Origin: Platynereis dumerilii | Taxonomy: Eukaryota > Annelida > Polychaeta > Phyllodocida > Nereididae | Direction of reading: 5' to 3' | NCBI GenBank assembly: GCA_026936325.1 | Contig: JAPTHN010000008.1 | Coordinates: 14,733,759 to 14,797,758 of the forward strand | DNA length: 64,000 bases | Shown: one piece after another, positions 46,682 to 57,589 of the stretch | Position numbering within the stretch: position 1 is the stretch's first letter | Layout: each line of letters begins with the position of its first letter | Notes under the pieces: model-generated | The model's input: the letters and a program-made list of their open reading frames with translations, nothing else | The model's database searches: none | Told to the model about the DNA's origin: nothing | Made by a program: the position numbers and the translations under genes

Positions 46682-47475
46682 ATTTTGTTGTTGTTTTAGA
46701 TTTAATTAGATTTATTTGGCTTTTCAAAAATCAAACATGCAGTTTGTTTTACACAATGTTAAATTAAGTAACACAGCAGGTTATGAAGTTCTAGTATTCA
46801 TACCATGGTATACACTTGATGATGCTTGCTCTATATAAAAAGTTGTAGGCCTACTTGTATTAGTTGTAACTACACGAAAGTATTTACATAAAGTTAAATC
46901 AATATTTATCATATCTTCCGTCCATCTTGACATTATGACTTCATTGCTCTTCTTTTTTTTTCAGTCTGACAATTAGCAATGCCATTGTCTACAATGTTTT
47001 ATAATCAATTCTGTACAATAAACAAAAAAGAATTACATCTGGCTTTAGTTTTTTTAATTATGTCGGTAGAACTATGGCAGACTGTACCTATATATTTTTT
47101 GTGAGAAGCTAGAACTCCGACACAGACGGGTGATTAAAATATTTATTAAATGTAATTAATTAATTATAATAATCATCATAATAACATATCTTCCCCGCAT
47201 GGGCAGACCTGCGTCATTCCGCCGTCAGGTCTGCCATGGAATAGCACCTTCGAATTAATATCAAATGTAAAGTCTTGAGTATATAGTACATAAACAGCCT
47301 AGAATATAGAGTACATGAACGCCGACAAATATGTCTTTTGGCACCATCAGATGAACGTGATCTCTCCCGTCTTGGTGGGAACAAGGAGACCCGCCAAACC
47401 CTGCAACATTCCGCTGACAGAGATCAGGCCTATTCTGAACCCTTAGATCTGGAGGTAGATGGGGAGGACGGAGGG

Positions 47476-47603
47476 AACGATTAAGAAGAGAAGGAAGAGC
47501 GAGTGCGCATGCGCATCAATGTTGTTGGCGCGGTATGACGCCGCACATCAAAATCTACGTTCGTGGCTTTCACAAATGCGTTGCGCTGTGCTGAAACGCA
47601 GTT
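47476..47603 (-). repeat. Ngaro A2 repeat
   Basis: 128 bp, read as identical to A1 at 53402-53529. Includes the NRF-1-like word TGCGCATGCGCA, which may mark a promoter in A1. Confidence 0.88.
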
Positions 47604-47605
47604 TT

Positions 47606-47904
47606 GTGAGAAGCTAGAACTCCGACACAGACGGGTGATTAAAATATTTATTAAATGTAATTAATTAATTATAATAATCATCATAATAACATATCTTCCC
47701 CGCATGGGCAGACCTGCGTCATTCCGCCGTCAGGTCTGCCATGGAATAGCACCTTCGAATTAATATCAAATGTAAAGTCTTGAGTATATAGTACATAAAC
47801 AGCCTAGAATATAGAGTACATGAACGCCGACAAATATGTCTTTTGGCACCATCAGATGAACGTGATCTCTCCCGTCTTGGTGGGAACAAGGAGACCCGCC
47901 AAAC
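47606..47904 (-). repeat. Ngaro B1 repeat
   Basis: About 299 bp starting GTGAGAAGCTAG, read as identical to B2 at 47101-47399. Both contain the recurrent GTCATTCCGCCGTC motif. Confidence 0.88.
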
Positions 47905-48031
47905 AACCCATCACGTGGGTTGCGCCAAGAAAGGGAGAGAACAGGACAGGGGAGAAGACCAGCCAAACACTCATTGTCACAGATGGGGCGACCCCTCGTC
48001 ACCTGTGGCATTCCGCCAACAGGCTACCTCC

Positions 48032-48925
48032 TTACAGCACCACAATTGACCTGATGTATTTCAAGTATGCATTTGACGACCATCGCCCAACATGGCGGAT
48101 GTAGGCATCACTTACACCACCCTTTAATACTAAGTCTGTCGTCCGACCAATCCGAAAACTGTGCGTGTTAATTCTCCTGTCAGAGAAAGAAGACTTTTCC
48201 ACCAACCGCTGTAAGATAGACATTACAAAAGCACGAGTGACAGGGAGCCCGTTTTCGTCACAGAAGAAGGTCATTCCCGGCCGTTTACACTTGCTGTATT
48301 CCCATAGCAAGCGGACCGGGCAAACCTGGATGTCCTCAATTTTCTTCACTTGAATTGTCTGCGGGGCTTTGGAGTGCTTAAACGTGGTAAGGGTGAGTGT
48401 TACCTTGTGGGGATGTAGACTAGGTGGCTTATGGGAAAAGGACACCTGAGATGTGCGGAGGGCATGGTCTGCCTTGCCGGAGTGTCCCACCTCGCTGATT
48501 CTTAGGCAGGCATGGTACATGAGTGACATAATTGCTCGAATCAGGGTCTTGATGTATGGGGAGGTTCTCAAACCGTCCACAAGGTGAAGTAATTCCTTCA
48601 GCATTGGGTAAGCAATAGGCTGCAGCTTGTTGTTATTTTCCAGGTACGACCCTTTTTTGATACCTGCTAGCAATTTGGCAAATAAGAATGACGCGGTTGG
48701 GTCCATGAGACCCCGCACTTTGTGGGCAAACCCGATTGCCGATACATAAGCCAGTATGGTCGGATGTTTCTTGCCAGAATCGTATAGCGATGTAATAAAT
48801 GCCATTAAGCAGAAAATACTAATTGGGTATGAATTAGGCATTCCCTGCGACACCAGAAAAGTCTGTAACGATGTTATGTGATGGTTGTAACTAGCCCTTG
48901 TTGAAGGGGCCAATGAGCAGTTCAA
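48032..48925 (-). CDS. Ngaro tyrosine recombinase
   Basis: An open frame of 297 residues, the integration enzyme of the element in place of a DDE integrase. The C-terminal half shows the recombinase signature region around THSFRIG followed by a distal Tyr. It begins 9 nt after the reverse transcriptase frame ends, so the two are probably expressed from one transcript. Confidence 0.88.
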   Translation of the reverse strand: MNCSLAPSTRASYNHHITSLQTFLVSQGMPNSYPISIFCLMAFITSLYDSGKKHPTILAYVSAIGFAHKVRGLMDPTASFLFAKLLAGIKKGSYLENNNKLQPIAYPMLKELLHLVDGLRTSPYIKTLIRAIMSLMYHACLRISEVGHSGKADHALRTSQVSFSHKPPSLHPHKVTLTLTTFKHSKAPQTIQVKKIEDIQVCPVRLLWEYSKCKRPGMTFFCDENGLPVTRAFVMSILQRLVEKSSFSDRRINTHSFRIGRTTDLVLKGGVSDAYIRHVGRWSSNAYLKYIRSIVVL

Positions 48926-48933
48926 CAGTGATT

Positions 48934-50733
48934 TTATTCGCTGTCCGTAATAATTTCCTCCGGTTGTAGATGTTGAGGCACCGGCGTTGGCGTGGGCTTC
49001 ATCCCATAGCTCGTTAACATTTCTCCTGTCTCCTGAAAACGAGAAATGGCGTCAGCTAAGACATTGTCTTTAGATTTTATATAAACAGCCTTAAATTTGA
49101 TATTGTTAAGCATGAGGTTCAAGATAAGCGGGCGCAATAGTCGCATGATGGTACTGTTCTTGGCCGTTTGCTTGTTTATCGAATGCACAATCGCCTGATT
49201 GTCGCATTGGAATACAATGGACTGGTTGCGGCATAGATTTCCAAACATGCCCATGAGTACCACTATCGGGTATAATTCCCTGACAGCAATGTTCAGACTT
49301 CGCCACTTCGGGTTCCAAGTTCCTTGGATCCAACTTGAACCATAAGTCCCACCAAAATCTGCATCTGATGCATCAGTGAAGAGGTTGATTGAGTCGTTGT
49401 TGCAGTGTTGATATGAAGTGATGACGGAGATGCCGTTATAACTCTGCAAGAATATTTGCCACATTCTGATATCTGCTCGCATGTCAGACGTAACATCTAT
49501 GGATGCATGGGCCGACGTAAGCCTACCCTTTGTCCCGTCTGTAAGTCGTCTCAAGAACGGTTTGCCAATAGGGATGACCGTCGTAGCAAATTGGAGTTTC
49601 CCAATCATACTCTGCAACTCTCGAAGTGAAGTGGACGATTGCATTAGGAACTCGCTTGCATCCTGACTGTACTTTTCTAGCTTGTCTCGTGGCAGCTTTG
49701 CGACCATCTTTTCCGTATTAAGCTCGACTCCCAAAAACACAATCTTTTGGTCCGACTCAGTCGATGTTTTTGCAGCCACCAAAGGAATTCCCAGGCGTTC
49801 GCACATGAATTTAAATTTCCTGATGGCCAAATCACATTCGGCCTTGGAGGGTGCCAACAATAGAAAATCATCCAGCACTTTGACAATGTTCTCAATTCCT
49901 AGGGATTTCATAATATAAACAATGGCATCCGATATCATCTCAAATATGGAGCATGACTCCGCCATTCCCATTGGTAAGTACTTATCGTAATAATAATTAC
50001 CACGCCATTTGAATCCGAGCAGATGGTACTGAGAAGGGTGTATGGGCACTATTCTATAGGCAGACTCTATGTCTGCTTTTGCCGTGAAGCAGCCCTTTCC
50101 CAGTTCGTTGATTTTTTTGATGGCTGTCTGTACTGAAGCGTACTTCACAGTTTTGTACTTTTGATCAATTCCTCCATTTACTGATGAATCGTCATATGGG
50201 TAGGATAAATTGTGCAGAAGCCGAAATGTCCCTGGCTCGCTTTTTGGGCGCAGTGATAAGGGGCTAGATTTGAAATTGCTGAATGGTGGTAACTTCAAAG
50301 GACCAGCAATTCTACCACATTTAATCTCTTTATCCAGCTTTGTGTCTACTGCAACAGGATTGGTATTGGCTTCCAGAGAATTCCTTGATCGAATCTCACA
50401 TTCCAATCCCGAGAAATGAAATTTAAATCCATTGGTGAAACCATCTACCACTATATCTGCCGATTCAAAACCCCTTAGAAGTTTTTCGAGCAAGGCAACA
50501 TTTACAGGTGATACCACTGTTTTAGATCTTCCCTGCGACATTCCGCTGACAGTAGATCTAAGGCTTTCCGGGCTATGACCTTTGTCAGGAGCTACCCGTG
50601 ATGATATTGACACTGGAGTAACCTGCGACATTCCGCCGACAGGAGGCTCATTGGACAGTACACAAACCTTATCTCCCTGCGCCATTCCGTCGTCAGGGAT
50701 ATCACATAATTCAGAAGCATTAGATAAGAGCAT
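48934..50733 (-). CDS. Ngaro reverse transcriptase and RNase H
   Basis: About 600 residues. The N-terminal ~140 are unassigned and carry repeated GMSQ/GMAQ words. The middle is a reverse transcriptase of the DIRS/Ngaro type (polymerase box KVLDDFLL) and the C-terminal third resembles RNase H (LFTDASDADFGG). Looks whole. Confidence 0.88.
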   Translation of the reverse strand: MLLSNASELCDIPDDGMAQGDKVCVLSNEPPVGGMSQVTPVSISSRVAPDKGHSPESLRSTVSGMSQGRSKTVVSPVNVALLEKLLRGFESADIVVDGFTNGFKFHFSGLECEIRSRNSLEANTNPVAVDTKLDKEIKCGRIAGPLKLPPFSNFKSSPLSLRPKSEPGTFRLLHNLSYPYDDSSVNGGIDQKYKTVKYASVQTAIKKINELGKGCFTAKADIESAYRIVPIHPSQYHLLGFKWRGNYYYDKYLPMGMAESCSIFEMISDAIVYIMKSLGIENIVKVLDDFLLLAPSKAECDLAIRKFKFMCERLGIPLVAAKTSTESDQKIVFLGVELNTEKMVAKLPRDKLEKYSQDASEFLMQSSTSLRELQSMIGKLQFATTVIPIGKPFLRRLTDGTKGRLTSAHASIDVTSDMRADIRMWQIFLQSYNGISVITSYQHCNNDSINLFTDASDADFGGTYGSSWIQGTWNPKWRSLNIAVRELYPIVVLMGMFGNLCRNQSIVFQCDNQAIVHSINKQTAKNSTIMRLLRPLILNLMLNNIKFKAVYIKSKDNVLADAISRFQETGEMLTSYGMKPTPTPVPQHLQPEEIITDSE

Positions 50734-50815
50734 TTTTCCATCTTCCTGCGGCGTTCCGCCGTCAGGATACTTCCGGTCATCGGAAGCGACTAAGACACTG
50801 ACAACCTGCCCACGC

Positions 50816-51793
50816 TCAGTTCTTTGCGGCCTTTCCCTTTTCTTCCTTTTTTTCTGGCTCCCGTGGTTGGGCCTTCTGGCGTGATTGGAAGCACAAGTAC
50901 TGGGGGTGCTTTCCGTTGCAGTGAGGGCATTTGTGAGCGTACTGGCATGTTGGGAGCTCGCATCGTTGGCCGGGTGTGTGGAACCTGTAACAGGTCCCAG
51001 GTTGAAACCCAGCGGTTGACTTGCGGGACTGAATGTGCTGGTTTTGACGAAAGGGCTGCGCCTTGTTGGTTACTGCCCTTGTGTACAGCTCCACTCTCGT
51101 ATGGGCATAAGTATACCCAGCATTAACCTGTTGCCTCCTGAATTCTGTATCATAAGTCTCCCAGTTATGTCTGTCTTGCGCCAATGAAAGCACATTGTCC
51201 ATGTGCACGATCATCTCCTGGGGGTCCACATGCTTATCGGCCAATGACACAGACATTAGCCGGAGAAAAGCCCTTGACCAGGCTGTCACACAGCGGAGCT
51301 TTTGTTCGGGCTTTCTTGGATTACTCATGGCAGTCGGATTGAATTGGGCCAGCTCAACGTAATCGCCTCTTTCGACCCTGTCTCTTTGCTCCCTATCCAC
51401 CGATGCGTGGAGTGGGAGTGCGTACGACGATATGACATACTCACCGTTACCATGCCTCGGCTGACTTGGGCCAGCACTGTCTACGGCCGGGCTCGCCAGT
51501 GTTGTCTCCAGCTCGGCCACCCGCTGCTCCAACCGGCGGATTGTGCTCCGGTCAGTTACTTCCCTTGACGGAGAGGGGGCCCCTGGCGTCACCTGCCACG
51601 CCGACCCTGGCGTAGCCTGCCATGCTGGCGAAGATGATTTTGACGGGGTGAATTTGACCGGTGGACGGCTCTGGCGCTGAGAGGCGCGCTTTCTAGGATG
51701 TTTCGGCATCTGCAAATACCAAATTATTCTTAGAATAGCTGTACTTAATTGATACGGGACGCAGGATACGCCCAAATGATATGTGACGGACAC
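50816..51793 (-). CDS. Ngaro gag-like protein
   Basis: About 325 residues with a basic Ser/Pro-rich N-terminal part, a short predicted coiled segment, and a Cys/His cluster near the C terminus (CYRFHTPGQRC to CPHC) that resembles zinc-knuckle-like RNA-binding modules. Position upstream of the reverse transcriptase fits a gag role. Confidence 0.7.
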   Translation of the reverse strand: MSVTYHLGVSCVPYQLSTAILRIIWYLQMPKHPRKRASQRQSRPPVKFTPSKSSSPAWQATPGSAWQVTPGAPSPSREVTDRSTIRRLEQRVAELETTLASPAVDSAGPSQPRHGNGEYVISSYALPLHASVDREQRDRVERGDYVELAQFNPTAMSNPRKPEQKLRCVTAWSRAFLRLMSVSLADKHVDPQEMIVHMDNVLSLAQDRHNWETYDTEFRRQQVNAGYTYAHTRVELYTRAVTNKAQPFRQNQHIQSRKSTAGFQPGTCYRFHTPGQRCELPTCQYAHKCPHCNGKHPQYLCFQSRQKAQPREPEKKEEKGKAAKN

Positions 51794-51824
51794 CCGATAG
51801 TGGTGCCCGAATTGAAATATGTAG

Positions 51825-52330
51825 TTGTCACAAAATAGTGGTGACTGGAATTTAATAAGTAACTAATGGTCACAAAACAGTGGTGACCGAAAATACATGA
51901 GAATTAGATATTCATATACAGAGTTGACTTATGAGTCATATTATGAGGTCACAAAACAGTGGTGACTGGAAAAGATGCAAATTTGTTCACATCCCCCGCC
52001 GCATTCCGCAGTCGGTTAAAAAATTTTTAATAATAATTGAGAATGGTCACTAAACAGTGGTGACGGCAAAAGATGCGAATTTGTTCACATCCCCCGCCGC
52101 ATTCCGCAGTCGGTTAAAAAATTTTTTAATAATTGAGAATGGTCACAAAACAGTGGTGACCGGAAAAAGATGCAAATTTGTTCACATCCCCCGCCGCATT
52201 CCGCAGTCGGTTAAAAAATTTAATAATTGAGAATGGTCACAAAACAGTGGTGACCGGAAAAGATGCAAATTTGTTCACATCCCCCGCCGCATTCCGCAGT
52301 CGGTTAAAAATTTTTTAATAATTGAGAAAG
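51825..52330 (-). repeat. Tandem hairpin array in the Ngaro leader
   Basis: Four ~95 bp units start at 51947, 52045, 52141 and 52235. Each holds a GGTCAC...GTGACC hairpin word, GCAAATTTGTTCACAT-like DNA and GCCGCATTCCGCAGTCGG. Two looser hairpin copies precede them. Confidence 0.85.
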
Positions 52331-52632
52331 GGGAGTTTATTATGAAACCAAGGAAACAGTTTCCACAAACTAATTCTCATCACAACAGTAAAATAAGTGG
52401 AAGTTGTCAAGACAGAACTGAACAAGTCTGATATCATTCCCAAAGCAATTCCCAACACAATTAGAATTCAATTAATTCAATATCAAAATAGCCCCACATG
52501 GAGTACATGCTTGCCGCATTCCGCAGTCAAGCCAGATCCATTATCTATAATTCATAGGGGAACCAAATGTCATATCTTTAATGTGCATGGCTCTCAGCAT
52601 TCCGCAGTAGAGCAACAATTATTAAACTTCAG

Positions 52633-53301
52633 TCATTGATTATTATTGTAGGTCTTGATCATCTTATGCAGCGACGAGGTGATGGCTTTCTGGTATTTCT
52701 TTAGTCCCACCTCAGTATCCGGGTGGATACCATCCCTTGTCCAGTCGTTGCTGGTCCAAAATCCACAGTGGCGATGGAAGTATAACTGCCTATTATGAGC
52801 CACTAATTCTTCGGTTAGGATATTGACCTCTAGTGCCTTTGATCTGAAGCTGTTACTGTCCATGGTCCTAGGATTCTCTCTTGGGAGAATGGTTGATAGG
52901 GCCACGGCTCTCACATCGTATAAAGAAATGATGTTCTCGGCTAGAGCTACCTTGGAATGAGCAATATCTTCTACTGAGGCAACAGAGTCCACATCATTCC
53001 CGCCAATTTCTAACAAGGCAAATTTGATATTTGAATTCAAGATTCTCTCTCCTGGGATGACAAACTGCTTGCTGACCCTCGACGTGCAACCTGACCCTGG
53101 CAAACCATAGAAATGCACAAAACGGACTTCCTTGGAAGCCTTTAAGAGGTCCCACGCCGCTTCCCTTAGGCACATCTCATCTGCTGCCGGACCACGTGCA
53201 TGCTGCAATGCTAGCGAATTTTCCAGCCTTGAAATGAAGCTGTCTCCCATGATCATTACATTGGCAGACCGCCATGTGCAACCCGACCAGGTGCACGACA
53301 T
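52633..53301 (-). CDS. Ngaro accessory SGNH hydrolase-like protein
   Basis: 222 residues with block I IMGDSF, block III EIGGNDVDS and block V DGIHPD, the SGNH/GDSL esterase signature. Such accessory frames are known in some Ngaro elements. The substrate is unknown. Confidence 0.8.
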   Translation of the reverse strand: MSCTWSGCTWRSANVMIMGDSFISRLENSLALQHARGPAADEMCLREAAWDLLKASKEVRFVHFYGLPGSGCTSRVSKQFVIPGERILNSNIKFALLEIGGNDVDSVASVEDIAHSKVALAENIISLYDVRAVALSTILPRENPRTMDSNSFRSKALEVNILTEELVAHNRQLYFHRHCGFWTSNDWTRDGIHPDTEVGLKKYQKAITSSLHKMIKTYNNNQ

Positions 53302-53401
53302 TCTACCATCGAATAGAATACCTTTCGCGATGCTAAACTTGTCTGATTAATCAATTAATGGCCGGAGTTTATCCCGCTGTCAAAACGTGTCTTCCTCGCC
53401 C

Positions 53402-53529
53402 AACGATTAAGAAGAGAAGGAAGAGCGAGTGCGCATGCGCATCAATGTTGTTGGCGCGGTATGACGCCGCACATCAAAATCTACGTTCGTGGCTTTCACA
53501 AATGCGTTGCGCTGTGCTGAAACGCAGTT
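53402..53529 (-). repeat. Ngaro A1 repeat (element start)
   Basis: 128 bp partner of A2. It forms the 5' end of the element on the minus strand and carries TGCGCATGCGCA at 53430-53441. Confidence 0.88.
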
Positions 53530-54590
53530 ATTTTTACCTTTACAAAGGCAAACGCATAATGGCACAGTTAGATACCATAGAGTATGTAAGTTATAGATCC
53601 ATGGATGCACACTTTATTCATTTGCAAGGTCTTATGACAAGGTTAAAGAATTGAGCCAGATATTTGTGACATTTTGGTCCAAAATTTTATTTGAATTTCG
53701 GTCCAAAAATAGCCTATCTTATGTAAAATTTCCCCTGGAATCTGAATCTGAAGTGGGAAATACAAAATCTCTCACCATTTTCATTCTATGAATGTTTTTA
53801 TAACTTGTCAATTGGAACCTAGCATTTTGCGACGCCGTGTATTTTTTTCAGCTTTACAAAATTTAGCAGACATAGTTAGAAAATGCATAATTGAGACTCA
53901 ATAAATATTTGCAGGGACCCAATTCTTGGTACTATCGTGTTCTATATTAAATTTTGAAGATATTGATGTATCATACAAATTTCTATTGCGAAAAATGATG
54001 ACACAGTGTGCTATCAAAGTCAGCAGCTTTTCCTCAATCAGCAAAATTCTCAAAAAAATTGTCACCTGACATTCAGTAGAATATCCTGTTAGTTTGAGTA
54101 TAAATATGAGTAGCTGATGTTCAGCTGAAATATCTCAAATTTACATGTAATTATAAGAAGACAACATAGGGAATAATGTCAAAGTAAAATAAATTATATA
54201 AAAGTGTTACTTTCCGAGTTGTAGCCTTTACATGTGACACTGTGAACAATTTTGTCACCCTAAAATGTGCATTTTTGCCTGTTTTCGGACATATTTTGCC
54301 CAAAACATGACGAAGGGATGATATCTCGTCATTGCGGATGCCTTTATTGGAAAGTAGACAATTTTTGCCTGAAGGTAAGTTCAACACCATTTTCAAAAAA
54401 TGAAAAATGAGCCTTCAGGATTTTTTTCAGTCAAATGTCACAAATTTGTGACTCAAAGCTTGAACCTTGTCTTATCCCTCCTTGCTGTCTGTATTATGAT
54501 GGGATTAAGTTTGAATTTGATTAGATATACTAGCTTGTCAGAATCAGTGTCAAGAAATATTTAACACAAAAAATTATATCAACCATCGGC
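53530..54590. other. Non-coding stretch, nothing recognised
   Basis: AT-rich DNA with scattered TGTCAC words and no coherent reading frame. Confidence 0.4.
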
Positions 54591-54643
54591 TTTTCTATAG
54601 ATCTATCCATCTATCCATCAATTCGATTGAACATCTACAAGTA

Positions 54644-55743
54644 CACTGCGTTCCCAATTATTATGCAACTACATGTATGCTTTTTTTGCATTATCTCAAA
54701 AAGAAATAACACTATTTGAATATCCTTTACACGTTATGATAAGTGTACCATGGAGCTAATATCCTGCCAATTTTGTCCAATTCCATTGACTCAATTGGGA
54801 GTTATGCCACATAATGATGTTTTATGGTGTTCCCAATTATTATGCAAATTCTTGGAAAAGCATCTATGGCCACTCAAAATGACCCAAACTAATCTGAAGA
54901 TGCCATCAACATATACCCCGTAACACAAAAGAAAAAGTATAACCATCATTTCAAACATAGATGCATTCATAGTCAAGAAATTCATGTTATTTTACTGCAT
55001 TGAAATAGCATTGAAATTACAGTTTTATTGCAATAAAAACCCTCTGATAGCCAGACAAAATGAAAAATCATTACCTAACTCATTTACCACTTTCCTTAGG
55101 TTTAGAACTCTCCTGTAAACCAATGGCAATTAAGTTGCACCACTATATTTGACAAATATCTTGAAATGAATTGAACGCATCCAATTGCCAATGCTATTCC
55201 AATGGGACACAGAAGTCTGAGTTTTTGATTTGGTGTCATATTTTGTAGAGATTCCGGATTTGGTGTTTCATCTCACAGTATGACCGTGGTGTGCTATAGA
55301 TATATTCTAAGCTGGAATTTTATTGATATTAAATTTTTTAAGAGCATGGGAGGCTTCTTTATTGAGAAAAAAGCCAATTTCAATGTTTTTTCAATGCAGT
55401 TGAATTATATTGATTTCTTGGTCATGAAGGCCTCCACATATGAAATGATGGTTCCATTTTTTATTTAGTGTTATGAGGTATATTCTAATGTAAATTCATA
55501 ATCAACTTTATGGATTTTTGGTGGCAATGGAAGCTTTTCAAGAAATTGCATAATAATTGGGAACACCCCAAAAACATGATTATATAGCATAACTCCTCAC
55601 TGAAACAACAGAATTGGACGAAAGTCACAGAATATTTGCTTCATGGCACACATGTCATTATGTGTAAAGGATATCCCAATAGTTTTATTTCTTTTTGAGA
55701 TATTGCAAAAAAACATAGTTGCATAATAATTGGGAATGCAGTG
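54644..55743. mobile_element. Tc1/mariner-like foldback element, 1.1 kb
   Basis: Ends CACTGCGTTCCCAATTATTA (left) and the near-inverse TAATAATTGGGAATGCAGTG (right), each flanked by TA (54642-54643 and 55744-55745), as Tc1/mariner elements require. The word TTCCCAATTATTATGCAA recurs inverted about 185 bp inside each end, and about 370 bp at each side is loosely palindromic. It has no transposase, so it is non-autonomous. Confidence 0.8.
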
Positions 55744-55745
55744 TA

Positions 55746-56640
55746 CAATTATGCAGGGTATGCTGAGCGCGGTGTATGACTACTCCAAGACACATCTATA
55801 CAAGATTCATCCCGACAAAAGCACAGTCACAAATATGACACCGACAGGAAGTCCAACACTGGAGTATAAGATAGGAGAAGACAACCTGCCCGAGGCGACA
55901 ACTTTTACGCACCTGGTTCTAGACTGGTCTGCCAACAGAACTGCACCAGCTATATCTAATAAAATCATGCAGGCAAGAAGAGCTGCATACGCCTTGATAG
56001 GGGCTGTTATGCATGGAGGTAACGGACTTAGTCCAGCGGTATCCCGCAAAATTATTGACACATACATCACGCCCCGTCTGCTGTATGGTCTGGACGCAGT
56101 AGTTCTTACTAAAAGTGAGACAGATGAGTTATCCAGCTATCACAGATTGCTCTTAAGGCAAATTCAAGGACTACCAAAAAATACTCCAGTGAAGTCAATT
56201 TACCTGCTACTTGGCACTCTGCCGCTAGAAGCGGAACTTCACATCAGAATACTTAGCCTCTATGGAGCCATCTGCCGGAGTGAAAATTCAACAATGAAAC
56301 AACTCGCAAGTCGGCAGTCTAGCATAGGTAGCCAGCATAGCTGGTTCACGTACATCTTACACTTATGCCAGAAATATGACATTTCAACAGAAGCATCACT
56401 GGTGGGCCAGTGGTGGCCCCATGGAGAAAACCAGCCTGGAAAAGGTACATCGAACATGCTGTGAAGGGGAAATGGATTAAGGTACTGCTCCTTGCAAAGG
56501 CAAGAAAATCCTCGCTATCATTGCTGGAAATTTCAAACCCATCGGACGGCTCCCCACACCCTGTCTGGACATCCTGTATGCGAAACCCAAGATGCGTGCA
56601 GCCGTAACGAGGGCAAGGCTTATTTCAGGCACTAATCTAT
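55746..56640 (+). pseudogene. LINE relic: end of reverse transcriptase (ORF2)
   Basis: A frame from 55754 to about 56420 reads as the thumb and connection region after the YADD box: YKIHPDKSTV, then ARRAAYALIGAVMHGGNGLSP, TYITPRLLYGLDAV and YLLLGTLPLEAELH. A frameshift near 56410 moves the match to the next frame (KPAWKRYIEHAV..., PHPVW). The text continues past a stop near 56607 into VTRARLISGT. The upstream catalytic part is missing. The foldback element lies at its left edge. It is a different LINE family from the one at 24840-30895. Confidence 0.8.
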
Positions 56641-57580
56641 CTATCTATTTAGACATTGGTTAAGATGACAAGATTCATGCAGATAATGAGACTGGCAACG
56701 GCTTAAGCCCTTTTAGCAACCTGCTTATAATGTGTCAAGAAGAAGGTGCTATCACTCACCCAATGCAACGCAATAAAAAAACTGTTCTGAATCTTGGAAC
56801 CCCTTTTTTCTCATGGCAGGCCTTTGCACTCTAAAGAGTTCTAGATCTATCACCTTGTTGAAAATTGTTTAGGAAAAGTATCCACAACCTTATTAAATGT
56901 TGATTGAGATTGCCCTCCCATCAGTTTGAGAGCAGGATTTTGGCCAGTAGAGATTTCTAACCTGTTGCCTTCTGGCTGCCATGCCATCCAAGTAATGAAC
57001 TTGGGGACATGAATGTGCAACAAATACAATGAAATGTTGTCAAACAAGAATGATTAAACAGCAAACAAGAGATGCTTTTATTAATTTGATTTTGTTTATT
57101 TTTCCAAGAAAAAGTACATAGATAATCACAGTGATTAAACCTGCCTGGACTGCACTATCTAAAAATAAATGAACTGCAAAATGGCAATAGTCACTAGACA
57201 CTGCTGGTGTGATAAAGACATTATTAATTAATAAAAAAAATAAAATCTGTAAAGCAAAAAAAAAAAACCAAAAAAAACAAACATATGTATTGTTCAATAA
57301 ATAAAAGGTAGTAGTGTCAAACAACAGAATTTATAAAACATGTATGAATGGACTTTACTCCATCATCTATAATAAGCCTACGATCTAAAATATCTTGGCA
57401 GATCCAAGGCAAGGGCCATTACCACATCATATTTGTTCTCACACAAAAAAGTGGGGAGAGGGACATTTCATATGATGTCCCCCGAGGTAAAAAATATGGG
57501 GAGGACATGTCCCCCCCTTCCCCAAACCAAATTACCCCCCTATGACTCAAACGTCTTAGCTCACTTGACAACTTCAACAA
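56640..57580. other. Non-coding stretch downstream of deiodinase copy 4
   Basis: AT-rich DNA with a short CTAT run, an A-rich tract near 57255, and a C-run MITE-like patch at 57475-57540. No gene is seen. Confidence 0.4.
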
Positions 57581-57589
57581 CATCAAGAA

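Larger units (their letters stand above)
47097..53529 (-). mobile_element. Ngaro-type tyrosine-recombinase retroelement
   Basis: Read on the minus strand the order is A1 repeat (53402-53529), SGNH-hydrolase-like ORF, non-coding leader with tandem repeats, gag-like ORF, reverse transcriptase/RNase H, tyrosine recombinase, B1 repeat (47606-47904), A2 repeat (47476-47603), B2 repeat (about 47101-47399). This split direct-repeat layout is diagnostic of the Ngaro branch of DIRS-like elements. The A pair (128 bp) and B pair (~299 bp) read as identical, so the insertion is young. It looks largely whole; I counted no clear breaks in the four coding parts. Confidence 0.9.
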
